NCBI GenBank assembly: GCA_964235675.1
Contig: CAXSEA010000101.1
Span: 1 to 11,940, forward strand
DNA length: 11,940 bases
Direction: 5' to 3'
DNA from: CAXSEA01 sp964235675
Lineage (GTDB): Bacteria > Armatimonadota > Armatimonadia > Armatimonadales > Capsulimonadaceae
A model generated the notes under the pieces. The model did no database searches and was not told the origin of the DNA. It saw only the letters and a program-made list of their open reading frames with translations. Positions within the stretch are counted from its first letter, which is position 1. Each line of letters starts with the position of its first letter. The translations under genes and the position numbers were made by a program. Of this stretch, positions 1 through 6,415 are shown piece by piece.

Positions 1-193
1 ATTGCACCTGCTCCGCCCACCAGTCGTTGTTTCCGCCGACGGGATGCCAGGGCTGGGCGTTCAAATTTTCGGTCGATCCACAGTAATAGCCCTGCCCCTC
101 CGGAAGCTCGAATCCCCATGCCACATGCCCCGCCATGCCGCCCCACGGCATGGGAACTCCAATTTTGCGCCGAAACGCGTATACGTTTGCCAT
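1..193 (-). CDS. Partial protein of unknown function (N-terminal 64 residues)
   Basis: A minus-strand reading frame opens at ATG 193-191 and runs off the left edge without a stop. The translation begins MANVYAFRRKIGVPMPWGG and continues with AGHVAWGFELPEG and YYCGSTEN, ending in a Trp/Asn-rich stretch (GGNNDWW). The ordered Gly, Trp and Tyr content and a conserved-looking GHVxWGF block read like a real folded domain, and the other frames here do not. A possible minus-strand promoter lies upstream: TTGCCG as -35 (complement of 263-268), an 18-base spacer, and GATAAT as -10 (complement of 239-244). There is no clear SD. I do not recognise the family. The conserved-looking His and Cys could be catalytic, but that is a guess. 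The gene is divergent from proA. Confidence 0.6.
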   Translation of the reverse strand, partial: MANVYAFRRKIGVPMPWGGMAGHVAWGFELPEGQGYYCGSTENLNAQPWHPVGGNNDWWAEQVQ

Positions 194-296
194 ATTCTAA
201 AAAGTGTGACGGCCATGAGCTTGAGCGCGGTCACGGGTATTATCCACTCGCCTGCAAACCTACGGCAACTCCGTTTCGTCCTGAGCGAGCTTACCA
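194..296. promoter_or_regulatory. Divergent intergenic region with candidate promoters for both flanking genes
   Basis: This is the 103-base gap between the minus-strand fragment and proA. On the plus strand TATTAT (238-243) could be a -10 box for proA, but no good -35 sits 17 bases upstream. On the minus strand the complement of 239-244 (GATAAT) and of 263-268 (TTGCCG) form a -10/-35 pair with 18-base spacing. The two -10 candidates overlap on opposite strands. Positions 254-267 hold a 14-base string that recurs upstream of carB. These calls come from consensus matching by eye. Confidence 0.3.
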
Positions 297-1625
297 ATGA
301 GCACAAGCGTTTCCCCTTTGAAGCATAAGCCTGACCCAGAATTAACCGACGAGCGCAGTCAGCCCCTGGCGCTTGCTTTGCAGGAAGTCGAGCAAAAGGC
401 AAAAAAAGCGAAGCAAGCCAGCCGCGCCTTGGCGCGAGCCGGCGCCGGCATCAAAAACGCGGCGCTCACTGCCATCGCCGAAGCGCTCGGCACGCAATCC
501 GAGCTGCTGCTCAACGCCAACAGCATCGACGTGGCCCGCGCCAGGGAAAGCGGGGCTGCTGATTACTATATCGATCGCCTCACGCTCAACCCCGTGCGCA
601 TCGCCGCGATGCAGCAGGGCGTCCGCGAGGTAGCCGCCCTCCCCGACCCCATCGGCGAGGTTCTCGGCGGATGGGTACGCCCCAACGGCCTCGAACTCAC
701 CAAAGTGCGTGTCCCTTTGGGAGTGATCGGCATTATCTACGAGTCCCGTCCCAATGTCACCGTGGACGCCGCCGCGCTGTGCCTTAAAAGCGGTAATGCA
801 TGCGTGCTGCGCGGCGGCTCCGAGACCATCGAAAGCAACAAAGCGCTCGCGGCGCTGATGCAGGACGCTATCGTCGCCGCCGGCCTGCCCCGCTCCTGCG
901 TGGAATTGATCGAATCCACCGACCGCGCCGCCGCCCGCCATCTAATGACGCTCAAAGCTTATCTTGACTGCCTGATACCGCGCGGCGGTGCGTCCCTCAT
1001 CCGCACGGTCGTCGAAAATGCCACGGTGCCGGTCATCGAAACCGGGACTGGCAACTGCCACGTCTACATCGACCGCGCCGCCGACTTTAAGATGGCCGAG
1101 GAGATCGTGCTCAACGCCAAATGCCAGCGCGTCTCAGTTTGCAATTCGGCGGAAACCCTGCTCGTGCACGCTGAAATCGCCGATTCGTTTCTGCCGGGAA
1201 TGGGCCAGGCGCTGCACGCGCGAGGCGTCGAAATTCGCGGCGACCAGCGTGTGCTGGAGTTTGTGCCGGGCAGCGTCCCCGCGACGGAGCAGGACTGGTA
1301 CGAGGAGTACAACGCGATGATTCTCGCCGTTCGCGTAGTCGGCAGCGTGGAAGAAGCCGTGGAGCATATCAACACTTACGGCAGCCACCACACCGAAGCA
1401 ATCGTCACCGGCGACTATGCCGCATCGCAGGAGTTTACGCGCGGCGTGGATTCGGCGGCGGCCTTCGTCAACGCCTCCACCCGCTTCACCGACGGCTTCG
1501 AGTTCGGCTTCGGGGCGGAGATCGGCATCTCCAACCAAAAGCTGCACGCCAGAGGCCCGATGGGCTTGGTGGAAATGACCTCGTACAAGTATATCGGGCG
1601 AGGAAACGGCCAAGTGCGCGCCTGA
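297..1625 (+). CDS. proA: Gamma-glutamyl phosphate reductase (ProA)
   Basis: ProA is the cytoplasmic NADPH-dependent reductase that converts gamma-glutamyl phosphate to glutamate-5-semialdehyde, the second step of proline synthesis from glutamate. The 442-residue protein has the family signatures in order: the cofactor-side block IGIIYESRPNVTVDAAA (144-160), GNACVLRGGSE (166-176), LIPRGGASLI (226-235), VIETGTGNCHVYID (246-259), and the catalytic cysteine Cys282 in NAKCQRVSVCNSAETLLVH. The C-terminal GFGAEIGISNQKLHARGP (404-421) is also present. It is about 25 residues longer than the usual ~417, all at the N-terminus (a polar, Pro/Lys-rich leader). The SD before ATG 297 is poor (GAGCGAG at 281-287), so a later start is possible. 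ProB, which supplies the substrate, is not in the window. The 217-base gap and new promoter downstream suggest that proA is not co-transcribed with the pyr genes. Confidence 0.97.
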   Translation: MSTSVSPLKHKPDPELTDERSQPLALALQEVEQKAKKAKQASRALARAGAGIKNAALTAIAEALGTQSELLLNANSIDVARARESGAADYYIDRLTLNPVRIAAMQQGVREVAALPDPIGEVLGGWVRPNGLELTKVRVPLGVIGIIYESRPNVTVDAAALCLKSGNACVLRGGSETIESNKALAALMQDAIVAAGLPRSCVELIESTDRAAARHLMTLKAYLDCLIPRGGASLIRTVVENATVPVIETGTGNCHVYIDRAADFKMAEEIVLNAKCQRVSVCNSAETLLVHAEIADSFLPGMGQALHARGVEIRGDQRVLEFVPGSVPATEQDWYEEYNAMILAVRVVGSVEEAVEHINTYGSHHTEAIVTGDYAASQEFTRGVDSAAAFVNASTRFTDGFEFGFGAEIGISNQKLHARGPMGLVEMTSYKYIGRGNGQVRA

Positions 1626-1653
1626 ACCCTGATAGATGGCAGCCGATGCCGGG

Positions 1654-1682
1654 TTGACTCGCGGGCTGATTCCGTGCATAAT
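1654..1682 (+). promoter_or_regulatory. Sigma70-type promoter for the pyrR cluster
   Basis: TTGACT (1654-1659, 5 of 6 to TTGACA) and CATAAT (1677-1682, 5 of 6 to TATAAT) are separated by exactly 17 bases. Transcription would start near 1689, leaving a leader of about 150 bases before pyrR, with the putative PyrR-binding hairpin close to its 5' end. This is the best promoter match I see in the window, and it places a start after proA, consistent with separate control of the pyr genes. Confidence 0.6.
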
Positions 1683-1696
1683 GACATCCAAGAGAA

Positions 1697-1729
1697 ACCT
1701 TTAAGGCCGTACTGCGAGACGGACAAGGT
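1697..1729 (+). promoter_or_regulatory. Putative PyrR-binding RNA hairpin
   Basis: The leader RNA can fold with a lower stem ACCTT (1697-1701) to AAGGT (1725-1729), an asymmetric internal loop (TAAGG, 1702-1706, on the 5' side and AC, 1723-1724, on the 3' side), an upper stem CCGT (1707-1710) to ACGG (1719-1722), and an apical CTGCGA (1712-1717). PyrR-binding loops of the Bacillus type have a CNGNGA hexaloop on a short stem above a purine-rich internal loop, with a following GAnAAGG. All three traits are recognisable here (GACAAGG at 1722-1728). Against it, the closing pair next to the loop is A1711/G1718, where the consensus has C-G, and four fixed bases match often by chance. The position just after a promoter and before pyrR is the strongest support. 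Confidence 0.45.
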
Positions 1730-1750
1730 GATCATTCGGCGGAAACTTTA

Positions 1751-1788
1751 AAACGCGCATCAGGCGTGATTATTGTGCCTTCGCGTTT
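1751..1788 (+). promoter_or_regulatory. Inverted repeat in the pyrR leader
   Basis: AAACGCG (1751-1757) pairs perfectly with CGCGTTT (1782-1788). Inside it, AGGC (1762-1765) pairs with GCCT (1777-1780) around an 11-base loop. No T run follows (the next bases are GCGCCTCC), so it is not a canonical intrinsic terminator. AGGCG (1762-1766) could instead pair with CGCCT (1790-1794), giving a competing fold. It probably separates the PyrR-binding hairpin from the SD hairpin, or takes part in a switch. Confidence 0.4.
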
Positions 1789-1792
1789 GCGC

Positions 1793-1835
1793 CTCCTTGC
1801 AGTCGGCCACTTTCGTACGCCGAATTAGCAGGGAG
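1793..1835 (+). promoter_or_regulatory. Hairpin sequestering the pyrR Shine-Dalgarno sequence
   Basis: CTCCTTGC (1793-1800) pairs along all eight positions (one G-U) with GCAGGGAG (1828-1835), which contains the pyrR SD. Inside, TCGGC (1803-1807) pairs with GCCGA (1819-1823) around an 11-base loop. The fold would hide the ribosome-binding site seven bases before the TTG start. It is compatible with the 1697-1729 and 1751-1788 hairpins. The anti-SD arm CCTTG (1795-1799) could alternatively pair with CAAGG (1724-1728), the 3' arm of the putative PyrR site, which would release the SD. The pairing is direct from sequence and the switching is inference. Confidence 0.5.
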
Positions 1836-1842
1836 TTTTTGT

Positions 1843-2436
1843 TTGCCTGAACCGTCCGACAACGCCGCCGGAATCAACGCGCAATCGAGCCTCGCCGCCT
1901 CCCAGGTTATGGACAGCGACGAGATGCGCCGCGCGTGGACTCGCATCGCCCACGAGATATTAGAGCGAAACCGTGGCGCGGAAAACGTCGCGGTCATCGG
2001 CATCCTGCGCAAGGGCGGGCCGCTTGCCGAGCGCTTGTCGCAAGCCATGTCACGCATCGAGGGCACTCCCGTACCCTGCGGAATGCTCGATATTTCCCTC
2101 TTCCGCGACGACTTCCGCACCTACCAGCCGAAAGTCGGCACCACCAACATACCCTTCGATATCGAAGGCCGGCGCATCGTCCTGGTCGACGACGTTCTCT
2201 CCACGGGACGCACCGTCCGCGCCGCTCTCGCCGCTTTGGTGGATCTGGGCCGGCCTTCCGTCATCCAGCTCGCCGTACTCGTCGACCGAGGGCACCGCGA
2301 GCTGCCGATTCGCCCGGACTATGTCGGTAAAAATTTGCCGACCTCGCTCGACGAGTTCGTCCGCGTACAGCTCGCCGAGCTAGACCAGCGCGACAGCGTC
2401 GAAGTATTGCGCGAACGGGAGGGTGCCGCTCAATGA
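1843..2436 (+). CDS. pyrR: PyrR: pyrimidine operon RNA-binding regulator / uracil phosphoribosyltransferase
   Basis: PyrR proteins bind pyr leader RNA in response to uridine nucleotides and often also have uracil phosphoribosyltransferase activity. The 197-residue protein has a type I phosphoribosyltransferase fold. The PRPP-binding signature IVLVDDVLSTGRT is at 112-124, the pyrophosphate-loop block GILRKGGPLAERL at 53-65, MLDISLFRDDF at 81-91, and the PyrR-typical VDRGHRELPIRPDYVGKNLPTS (148-168). The TTG start at 1843 is preceded by GGGAG (1831-1835) at seven bases. This gives about 15-20 more N-terminal residues than the usual ~180. The family-like core starts near VMDSDEMRRAWTRIAHEI (22-39), so ATG 1909 is an alternative. 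The stop overlaps the pyrB start by four bases (ATGA), which indicates translational coupling. Its own leader carries the putative PyrR-responsive RNA structures. Confidence 0.93.
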   Translation: MPEPSDNAAGINAQSSLAASQVMDSDEMRRAWTRIAHEILERNRGAENVAVIGILRKGGPLAERLSQAMSRIEGTPVPCGMLDISLFRDDFRTYQPKVGTTNIPFDIEGRRIVLVDDVLSTGRTVRAALAALVDLGRPSVIQLAVLVDRGHRELPIRPDYVGKNLPTSLDEFVRVQLAELDQRDSVEVLREREGAAQ

Positions 2437-3392
2437 ATCCGGGCCAGCAATCCAAAGCAGCCGCAGGGCATCCGAAAGATCTTCTCGATCTGCAATCGCT
2501 TGCGCCTGGCGATATGTCCTATCTCCTCGATACGGCGGATTCCTTCAAGGCTCTTCTGGAACGGGAAGTCAAGAAAGTGCCGACCCTGCGCGGCCGCTCG
2601 GTGGCGATGCTGTTCTTCGAGCCAAGCACGCGCACCCGGACGTCGTTCGAGCATGCGGCAAAAATTATGTCCGCCGATACATACTCCCTGGCCGGATCGA
2701 CATCGAGCCTGGTCAAAGGCGAGACCCTCAAAGACACCATGCTGACGCTCGACGCCATGGGAATCGACGCGTTCGTCATTCGCCACTCCTACAGCGGCGC
2801 GGCCGAGCTGGCGTCGAAGTACGTGCCGGGCAAGCCGGTAATTAACGCCGGCGACGGAACGCACGAGCATCCCACTCAAGGCCTGCTCGACATGCTCACT
2901 CTGCGGCAGGTAAAAGGGAAACTCGAAGGCCTAACTGTCGCCATCGTCGGCGATGTTCTCCACTCCCGCGTGGCCCGCTCGAACGTGTGGGGTCTCACCA
3001 AAATGGGCGCGAGCGTCCGGCTGATCGGCCCACCCACCCTCCTGCCCGACGACACGTCGGCGTGGCCCGTCGATCTGGTCACCTCCAATATGTCCGAAGG
3101 CTTGCGCGGAGTCGATGCCGTTATCGCGCTCCGAATCCAGCTGGAGCGCCAGGACTCGGCGTACTTCCCCAGCCCCCGAGAATACGCGCGCCTATTCGGC
3201 GTGAACCAAAATCGACTCGCCGTCGCTAAGAACGACGTCACCGTTCTGCACCCCGGCCCGATGAACCGGGGCATCGAGATTAGCTCGGAACTGGCCGACG
3301 ACGCCCGGTACTCGGTCATCACCAACCAGGTCACTAACGGAGTGGCCGTGCGCATGGCTAGCCTTTTCTGGCTGATGGGCGGCCACAAGTAG
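2433..3392 (+). CDS. pyrB: Aspartate carbamoyltransferase catalytic subunit (PyrB)
   Basis: PyrB joins carbamoyl phosphate and L-aspartate to N-carbamoyl-L-aspartate in the cytoplasm, the committed step of pyrimidine synthesis. The 319-residue length is typical for a catalytic chain. The carbamoyl-phosphate-binding motif FFEPSTRTRTSFE is at 61-73, the 80s-loop Ser/Lys block SSLVKGETL at 91-99, GDGTHEHPTQGLLDMLT at 140-156, VAIVGDVLHSRVARSN at 169-184, the aspartate-loop RIQLERQ at 234-240, and HPGPMNRG at 273-280. The start is an ATGA overlap with pyrR, with a strong GGGAGGG SD at 2417-2423. No pyrI follows, so the enzyme is probably an unregulated trimer or is controlled only through PyrR. 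Confidence 0.97.
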   Translation: MNPGQQSKAAAGHPKDLLDLQSLAPGDMSYLLDTADSFKALLEREVKKVPTLRGRSVAMLFFEPSTRTRTSFEHAAKIMSADTYSLAGSTSSLVKGETLKDTMLTLDAMGIDAFVIRHSYSGAAELASKYVPGKPVINAGDGTHEHPTQGLLDMLTLRQVKGKLEGLTVAIVGDVLHSRVARSNVWGLTKMGASVRLIGPPTLLPDDTSAWPVDLVTSNMSEGLRGVDAVIALRIQLERQDSAYFPSPREYARLFGVNQNRLAVAKNDVTVLHPGPMNRGIEISSELADDARYSVITNQVTNGVAVRMASLFWLMGGHK

Positions 3393-3457
3393 CGTATGCC
3401 GCAAGCCAGCCGCTACAAATATACGTGTCTTGACGTGGTACCGACGAGGATAAAAAG

Positions 3458-3997
3458 ATGAGCCGACCACTGCGGACTATCATTGCGTTCATCATAGCTG
3501 TTATTGCATTCGTCGTCGTTATCAAAGTGCGCAACCTGCCCCGAGAAAGCTACTACGCCCCTCCGGCACTGTATCAGAACGCCACGTCGCAAGCGTACGG
3601 CAAAATCATCGGCACCGCCGAGGAAGGCTTCAGCGGCCATCTCCTGTCCGGCCCCAGCATCTTCGACTATATCACGTACCGCTTCCAACCGCCGTCGCAG
3701 CGAGTAACCCTCCCCGACGGCACCAAAATGCACATGGACTACCCGGAGCCTTACCTCGGCAGGGTGCGAGTGGATACCTTCACCAACGGTAATTACGACG
3801 TCGGCAAATATGTCGTCGTCGCCTACGATCCCATCGATCCAAAAATCAACGGAGTGCCGGGTACCGTCGGCGTCTGGAACACTGCGGCGGGATACCTGAA
3901 TCCGTATCTCTGGTGGTACGTCGGCATTCTGGCCGCCACCTTTATCCTTCAAGAAATTATGAGAATGGTCACGCGCACCAACGATTTCCGCGTGTAA
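3458..3997 (+). CDS. Small membrane protein with an extracytoplasmic domain, function unknown
   Basis: This 179-residue protein has a hydrophobic segment at about 7-24, a soluble stretch at 25-147, and a second hydrophobic segment at about 148-166, followed by a short charged tail. This predicts two transmembrane helices with the middle domain outside the cytoplasm. The soluble part contains GKYVVVAYDPIDPKING (116-132), which resembles the GxxVxVxYxPxxP pattern of DUF3592-type proteins. That assignment is tentative. The ATG at 3458 has a good SD, GAGGA (3446-3450). It lies 65 bases after pyrB and 3 bases before the longest pyrC frame, so it is probably co-transcribed. No role in pyrimidine metabolism is evident. 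Confidence 0.85.
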   Translation: MSRPLRTIIAFIIAVIAFVVVIKVRNLPRESYYAPPALYQNATSQAYGKIIGTAEEGFSGHLLSGPSIFDYITYRFQPPSQRVTLPDGTKMHMDYPEPYLGRVRVDTFTNGNYDVGKYVVVAYDPIDPKINGVPGTVGVWNTAAGYLNPYLWWYVGILAATFILQEIMRMVTRTNDFRV

Positions 3998-4000
3998 TCT

Positions 4001-5293
4001 TTGTTCGGAGACACCGCTATCGCTAATATATTGCTCAAAAACGGACGCGTCATCGACCCGTCGCAAAATCTGGACTCGGCAGCCGACCTGCTGGTCGAAG
4101 ACGGCAAAGTGCGGGAAATCGCGCCCGACATAGCCGCCGCCCCAGGGGTCGAAATCATCGACTGCACCGGCAAAGTCGTTTGCCCAGGGCTCATCGACCT
4201 CCACGTCCATCTGCGGGTACCCGGCCAGGAATACAAGGAAGATGTCGCGACCGGCACCGCCGCCGCCGCCGCGGGCGGCTTCACCGCGATCTGCTGCCAA
4301 CCGAACACCTCGCCCCCGCTCGGCCACGCGGGGATTGTCCGGCAGGTGCTGGAGCTTGCCGCCGGTGCGCCCGCGCACGTTCACGTGTGCGCCGCCGTCA
4401 GCGCCGACCTAAAAAACACGGAATTGGCCGAAATGGCCGACTTGAAAGCCGCCGGCGCAGTGGCCATCGGCGACGATGCCTACCCGGTCGCGGATTCCGG
4501 CTTTATGTGGCGTGCGATGCAATGGTGCAAGCTGGTCGGGCTGCCGTTCATGGCGCACTGCGAGGACAAAAGCCTCACCGGCGACGGCGTCATGAACGAC
4601 GGCGCCGTCAGCAGCGTGCTGGGCCTGAAAGGCATCCCCCGCGAGGCGGAAAACATCGGCACCGCGCGCAACATCCAGATTGCGCACGCGACCGGCTGCC
4701 ATTTGCACATCCTACACGTTTCCACCAAGGAAAGCGTGGAGCTTGTCCGCTTTTTCAAAAGCCAGGGGGCAAAAATTACCGCCGAGACATGCCCGCAATA
4801 CTTCTCGCTCACCGATGAAGCCTGCCGAGGCTACGACACCAACGCGAAGATGTCACCGCCGTTGCGCACCGCCGTCGATCAGAAAGCGATCATTCAAGGC
4901 CTCATCGACGGCACCATCGACACTATCGGCACCGACCACGCGCCCCACGCCGGCTATGAGAAAGAGCGCGAGTTCGCCGTCGCGCCGTTCGGCATGAACG
5001 GCTTGGAAACGGCCCTGGGACTGTGCGTCACCTCTCTGGTGAAGCCGGGGCATCTCACACTGCCTCAGCTCATCGAAAAGCTCTCGTGCGCCCCGGCAAA
5101 AGTAATCAACGCGCCATCCGGCACGCTCGCGCCCGGCAGCATCGCCGATGTTACAATCTTCGATCCGGAAGCGCAGTGGAAAGTGGATACGGCGAACTTT
5201 AAATCGAAATCCCGGAACACCGTTCTGCAAGGCGCGATTCTTCATGGTAAGCCGGAGCTGACTATTCTCGCCGGACGCCGAGTACAACTTTAG
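4001..5293 (+). CDS. pyrC: Dihydroorotase, class I (PyrC)
   Basis: PyrC cyclises N-carbamoyl-L-aspartate to L-dihydroorotate at a zinc site in a TIM barrel. Visible signatures (430-residue frame) are DLHVHLR (66-72, zinc ligands His68 and His70), GDDA (157-160, where class I enzymes carry the metal-bridging aspartate), AHCEDKSL (185-192), HILHVST (236-242), ETCPQYF (262-268), and the catalytic/metal Asp312 in TIGTDHAPH. The metal-binding set looks complete, so this is an active type and not a pseudo-dihydroorotase. The usual Glu after HVHLR is Val73 here. The TTG at 4001 has no SD. The family-like N-terminus begins around residue 7-8, where an ATC codon (4019) has GGAG (4007-4010) eight bases upstream, and TTG 4031 is another option. 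The true start is therefore unsettled. carA follows after 30 bases. Confidence 0.95.
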   Translation: MFGDTAIANILLKNGRVIDPSQNLDSAADLLVEDGKVREIAPDIAAAPGVEIIDCTGKVVCPGLIDLHVHLRVPGQEYKEDVATGTAAAAAGGFTAICCQPNTSPPLGHAGIVRQVLELAAGAPAHVHVCAAVSADLKNTELAEMADLKAAGAVAIGDDAYPVADSGFMWRAMQWCKLVGLPFMAHCEDKSLTGDGVMNDGAVSSVLGLKGIPREAENIGTARNIQIAHATGCHLHILHVSTKESVELVRFFKSQGAKITAETCPQYFSLTDEACRGYDTNAKMSPPLRTAVDQKAIIQGLIDGTIDTIGTDHAPHAGYEKEREFAVAPFGMNGLETALGLCVTSLVKPGHLTLPQLIEKLSCAPAKVINAPSGTLAPGSIADVTIFDPEAQWKVDTANFKSKSRNTVLQGAILHGKPELTILAGRRVQL

Positions 5294-5323
5294 TCGCCGA
5301 ATTTTATCGAAAACAGCAACTAT

Positions 5324-6415
5324 ATGCCCAAAGCTTATCTCGTCCTCGCGGACGGCAGCCTCTATACGGGTGAGCATTTCGGTGCCGCCGGGACAACGGT
5401 CGGCGAGGTGGTCTTCAACACCGGCATGACCGGCTATCAGGAGATTTTAACCGATCCCTCCTACGCCGGCCAGCTCGTCACGATGACTTACCCGCTCATC
5501 GGCAACTACGGCATCAACAAGCAGGACTTTGAATCGCGCCGCGTCCAGCCCGCCGGATTTATCGTCAAGAATCTTTGCGAGCGCCCTTCCAATTGGCGCA
5601 GCGGCGAGACGCTTGCCGAGTACCTCCACGATAATGGAGTCGTCGGCATCCAGGGCATCGATACTCGCTCCATCACGCGCCGCATCCGGTCGGTCGGCGT
5701 GATGATGGCCGCGATCTCCTCGGAAATGGAGCCGGACGCTCTGCTCGGGCATCTCCGCGCCAGCCGCGCCTATGAAAGCGTGAACTACGTCGATGTCGTC
5801 ACCACCGAATCCCCCTATCAGTGGAGCGCCGAATCGGAAGGCGCGGAAGGCCGATACAAAGTGGCTCTGCTGGACTGCGGCGTGAAGTTCAACATCCTTC
5901 GCTCACTGGCACGGCGCGGCGCGGACGTCACCGTCTGGCCGGCCAACACCGATTCCAAAACCATCCTGGCAAGCAATCCCGACGGCGTCTTTCTCTCGCC
6001 CGGCCCTGGCGATCCCGACCTGCTCGGCGGCATCGTCGATACCGTCCGCGATCTCGCCCACGCCAAGCCGACCATGGGCATCTGCCTCGGCAACCAGCTG
6101 CTCGGGCATGCCTTCGGCGGCAAAACCTACAAGCTGCCGTTCGGCCACCGGGGCAGCAATCATCCCGTGAAAGACCTGCAAGCCGGGCGAGTGGTCATTA
6201 CTTCGCAAAACCACGGCTACGCGCTTGAGGACACATTCAAAGATCCCGACATCGAAGTCTCGCAGATCAACCTCAACGACGGCACCGTGGAAGGGCTGAG
6301 GCACCGCAGCCTCCCGGTCTTCTCCATCCAGTACCATCCCGAAGCGTCGCCCGGTCCAACCGACAGCGGGCACTATTTCGACCAATTCGTAAAGATGATC
6401 GATGAAACGCGCTGA
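5324..6415 (+). CDS. carA: Carbamoyl-phosphate synthase small (glutaminase) subunit (CarA)
   Basis: CarA hydrolyses glutamine and channels ammonia to the large subunit for carbamoyl phosphate synthesis. The 363-residue protein has the N-terminal CPSase small-chain domain (GEVVFNTGMTGYQEILTDPSY, 27-47; GIDTRSITRRIR, 111-122). A class I glutamine amidotransferase domain follows, with SPGPGDP (225-231), the nucleophile Cys254 in GICLGNQLLGHAFGG, and the His338/Glu340 pair in QYHPEASPGP. The triad is intact. ATG 5324 gives the normal family N-terminus (MPKAYLVLADGSLYTG) although no clear SD precedes it. The last 14 bases overlap the next gene. carA is separated from carB by two genes with no obvious pyrimidine role. 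Confidence 0.96.
   Translation: MPKAYLVLADGSLYTGEHFGAAGTTVGEVVFNTGMTGYQEILTDPSYAGQLVTMTYPLIGNYGINKQDFESRRVQPAGFIVKNLCERPSNWRSGETLAEYLHDNGVVGIQGIDTRSITRRIRSVGVMMAAISSEMEPDALLGHLRASRAYESVNYVDVVTTESPYQWSAESEGAEGRYKVALLDCGVKFNILRSLARRGADVTVWPANTDSKTILASNPDGVFLSPGPGDPDLLGGIVDTVRDLAHAKPTMGICLGNQLLGHAFGGKTYKLPFGHRGSNHPVKDLQAGRVVITSQNHGYALEDTFKDPDIEVSQINLNDGTVEGLRHRSLPVFSIQYHPEASPGPTDSGHYFDQFVKMIDETR

Noticed and set aside
1625..1668. Terminator after proA
   Set aside because: AACCC/GGGTT (1625-1629 with 1651-1655) and CAGCC/GGCTG (1640-1644 with 1664-1668) are possible short stems, but they have long loops, exclude each other and lack a T run.
1134..1691. A 185-residue minus-strand frame opposite the 3' end of proA
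   Set aside because: It is a shadow of proA codon bias with no motifs, and its start falls inside the pyrR promoter.
1751..1788. Intrinsic terminator (attenuator) before pyrR
   Set aside because: The stem is good but it is followed by GCGCCTCC and not by a T run, so a Bacillus-type terminator is not supported.
3393..3457. pyrI (aspartate carbamoyltransferase regulatory chain) after pyrB
   Set aside because: The next gene is a two-helix membrane protein with no zinc-binding cysteines or PyrI-like sequence.
3413..4384. A 323-residue minus-strand reading frame opposite the membrane protein and pyrC
   Set aside because: It lies antisense to two convincing genes, has low-complexity Gly/Asp/Val composition with no recognisable motifs, and arises from the high third-position GC of the plus-strand genes.
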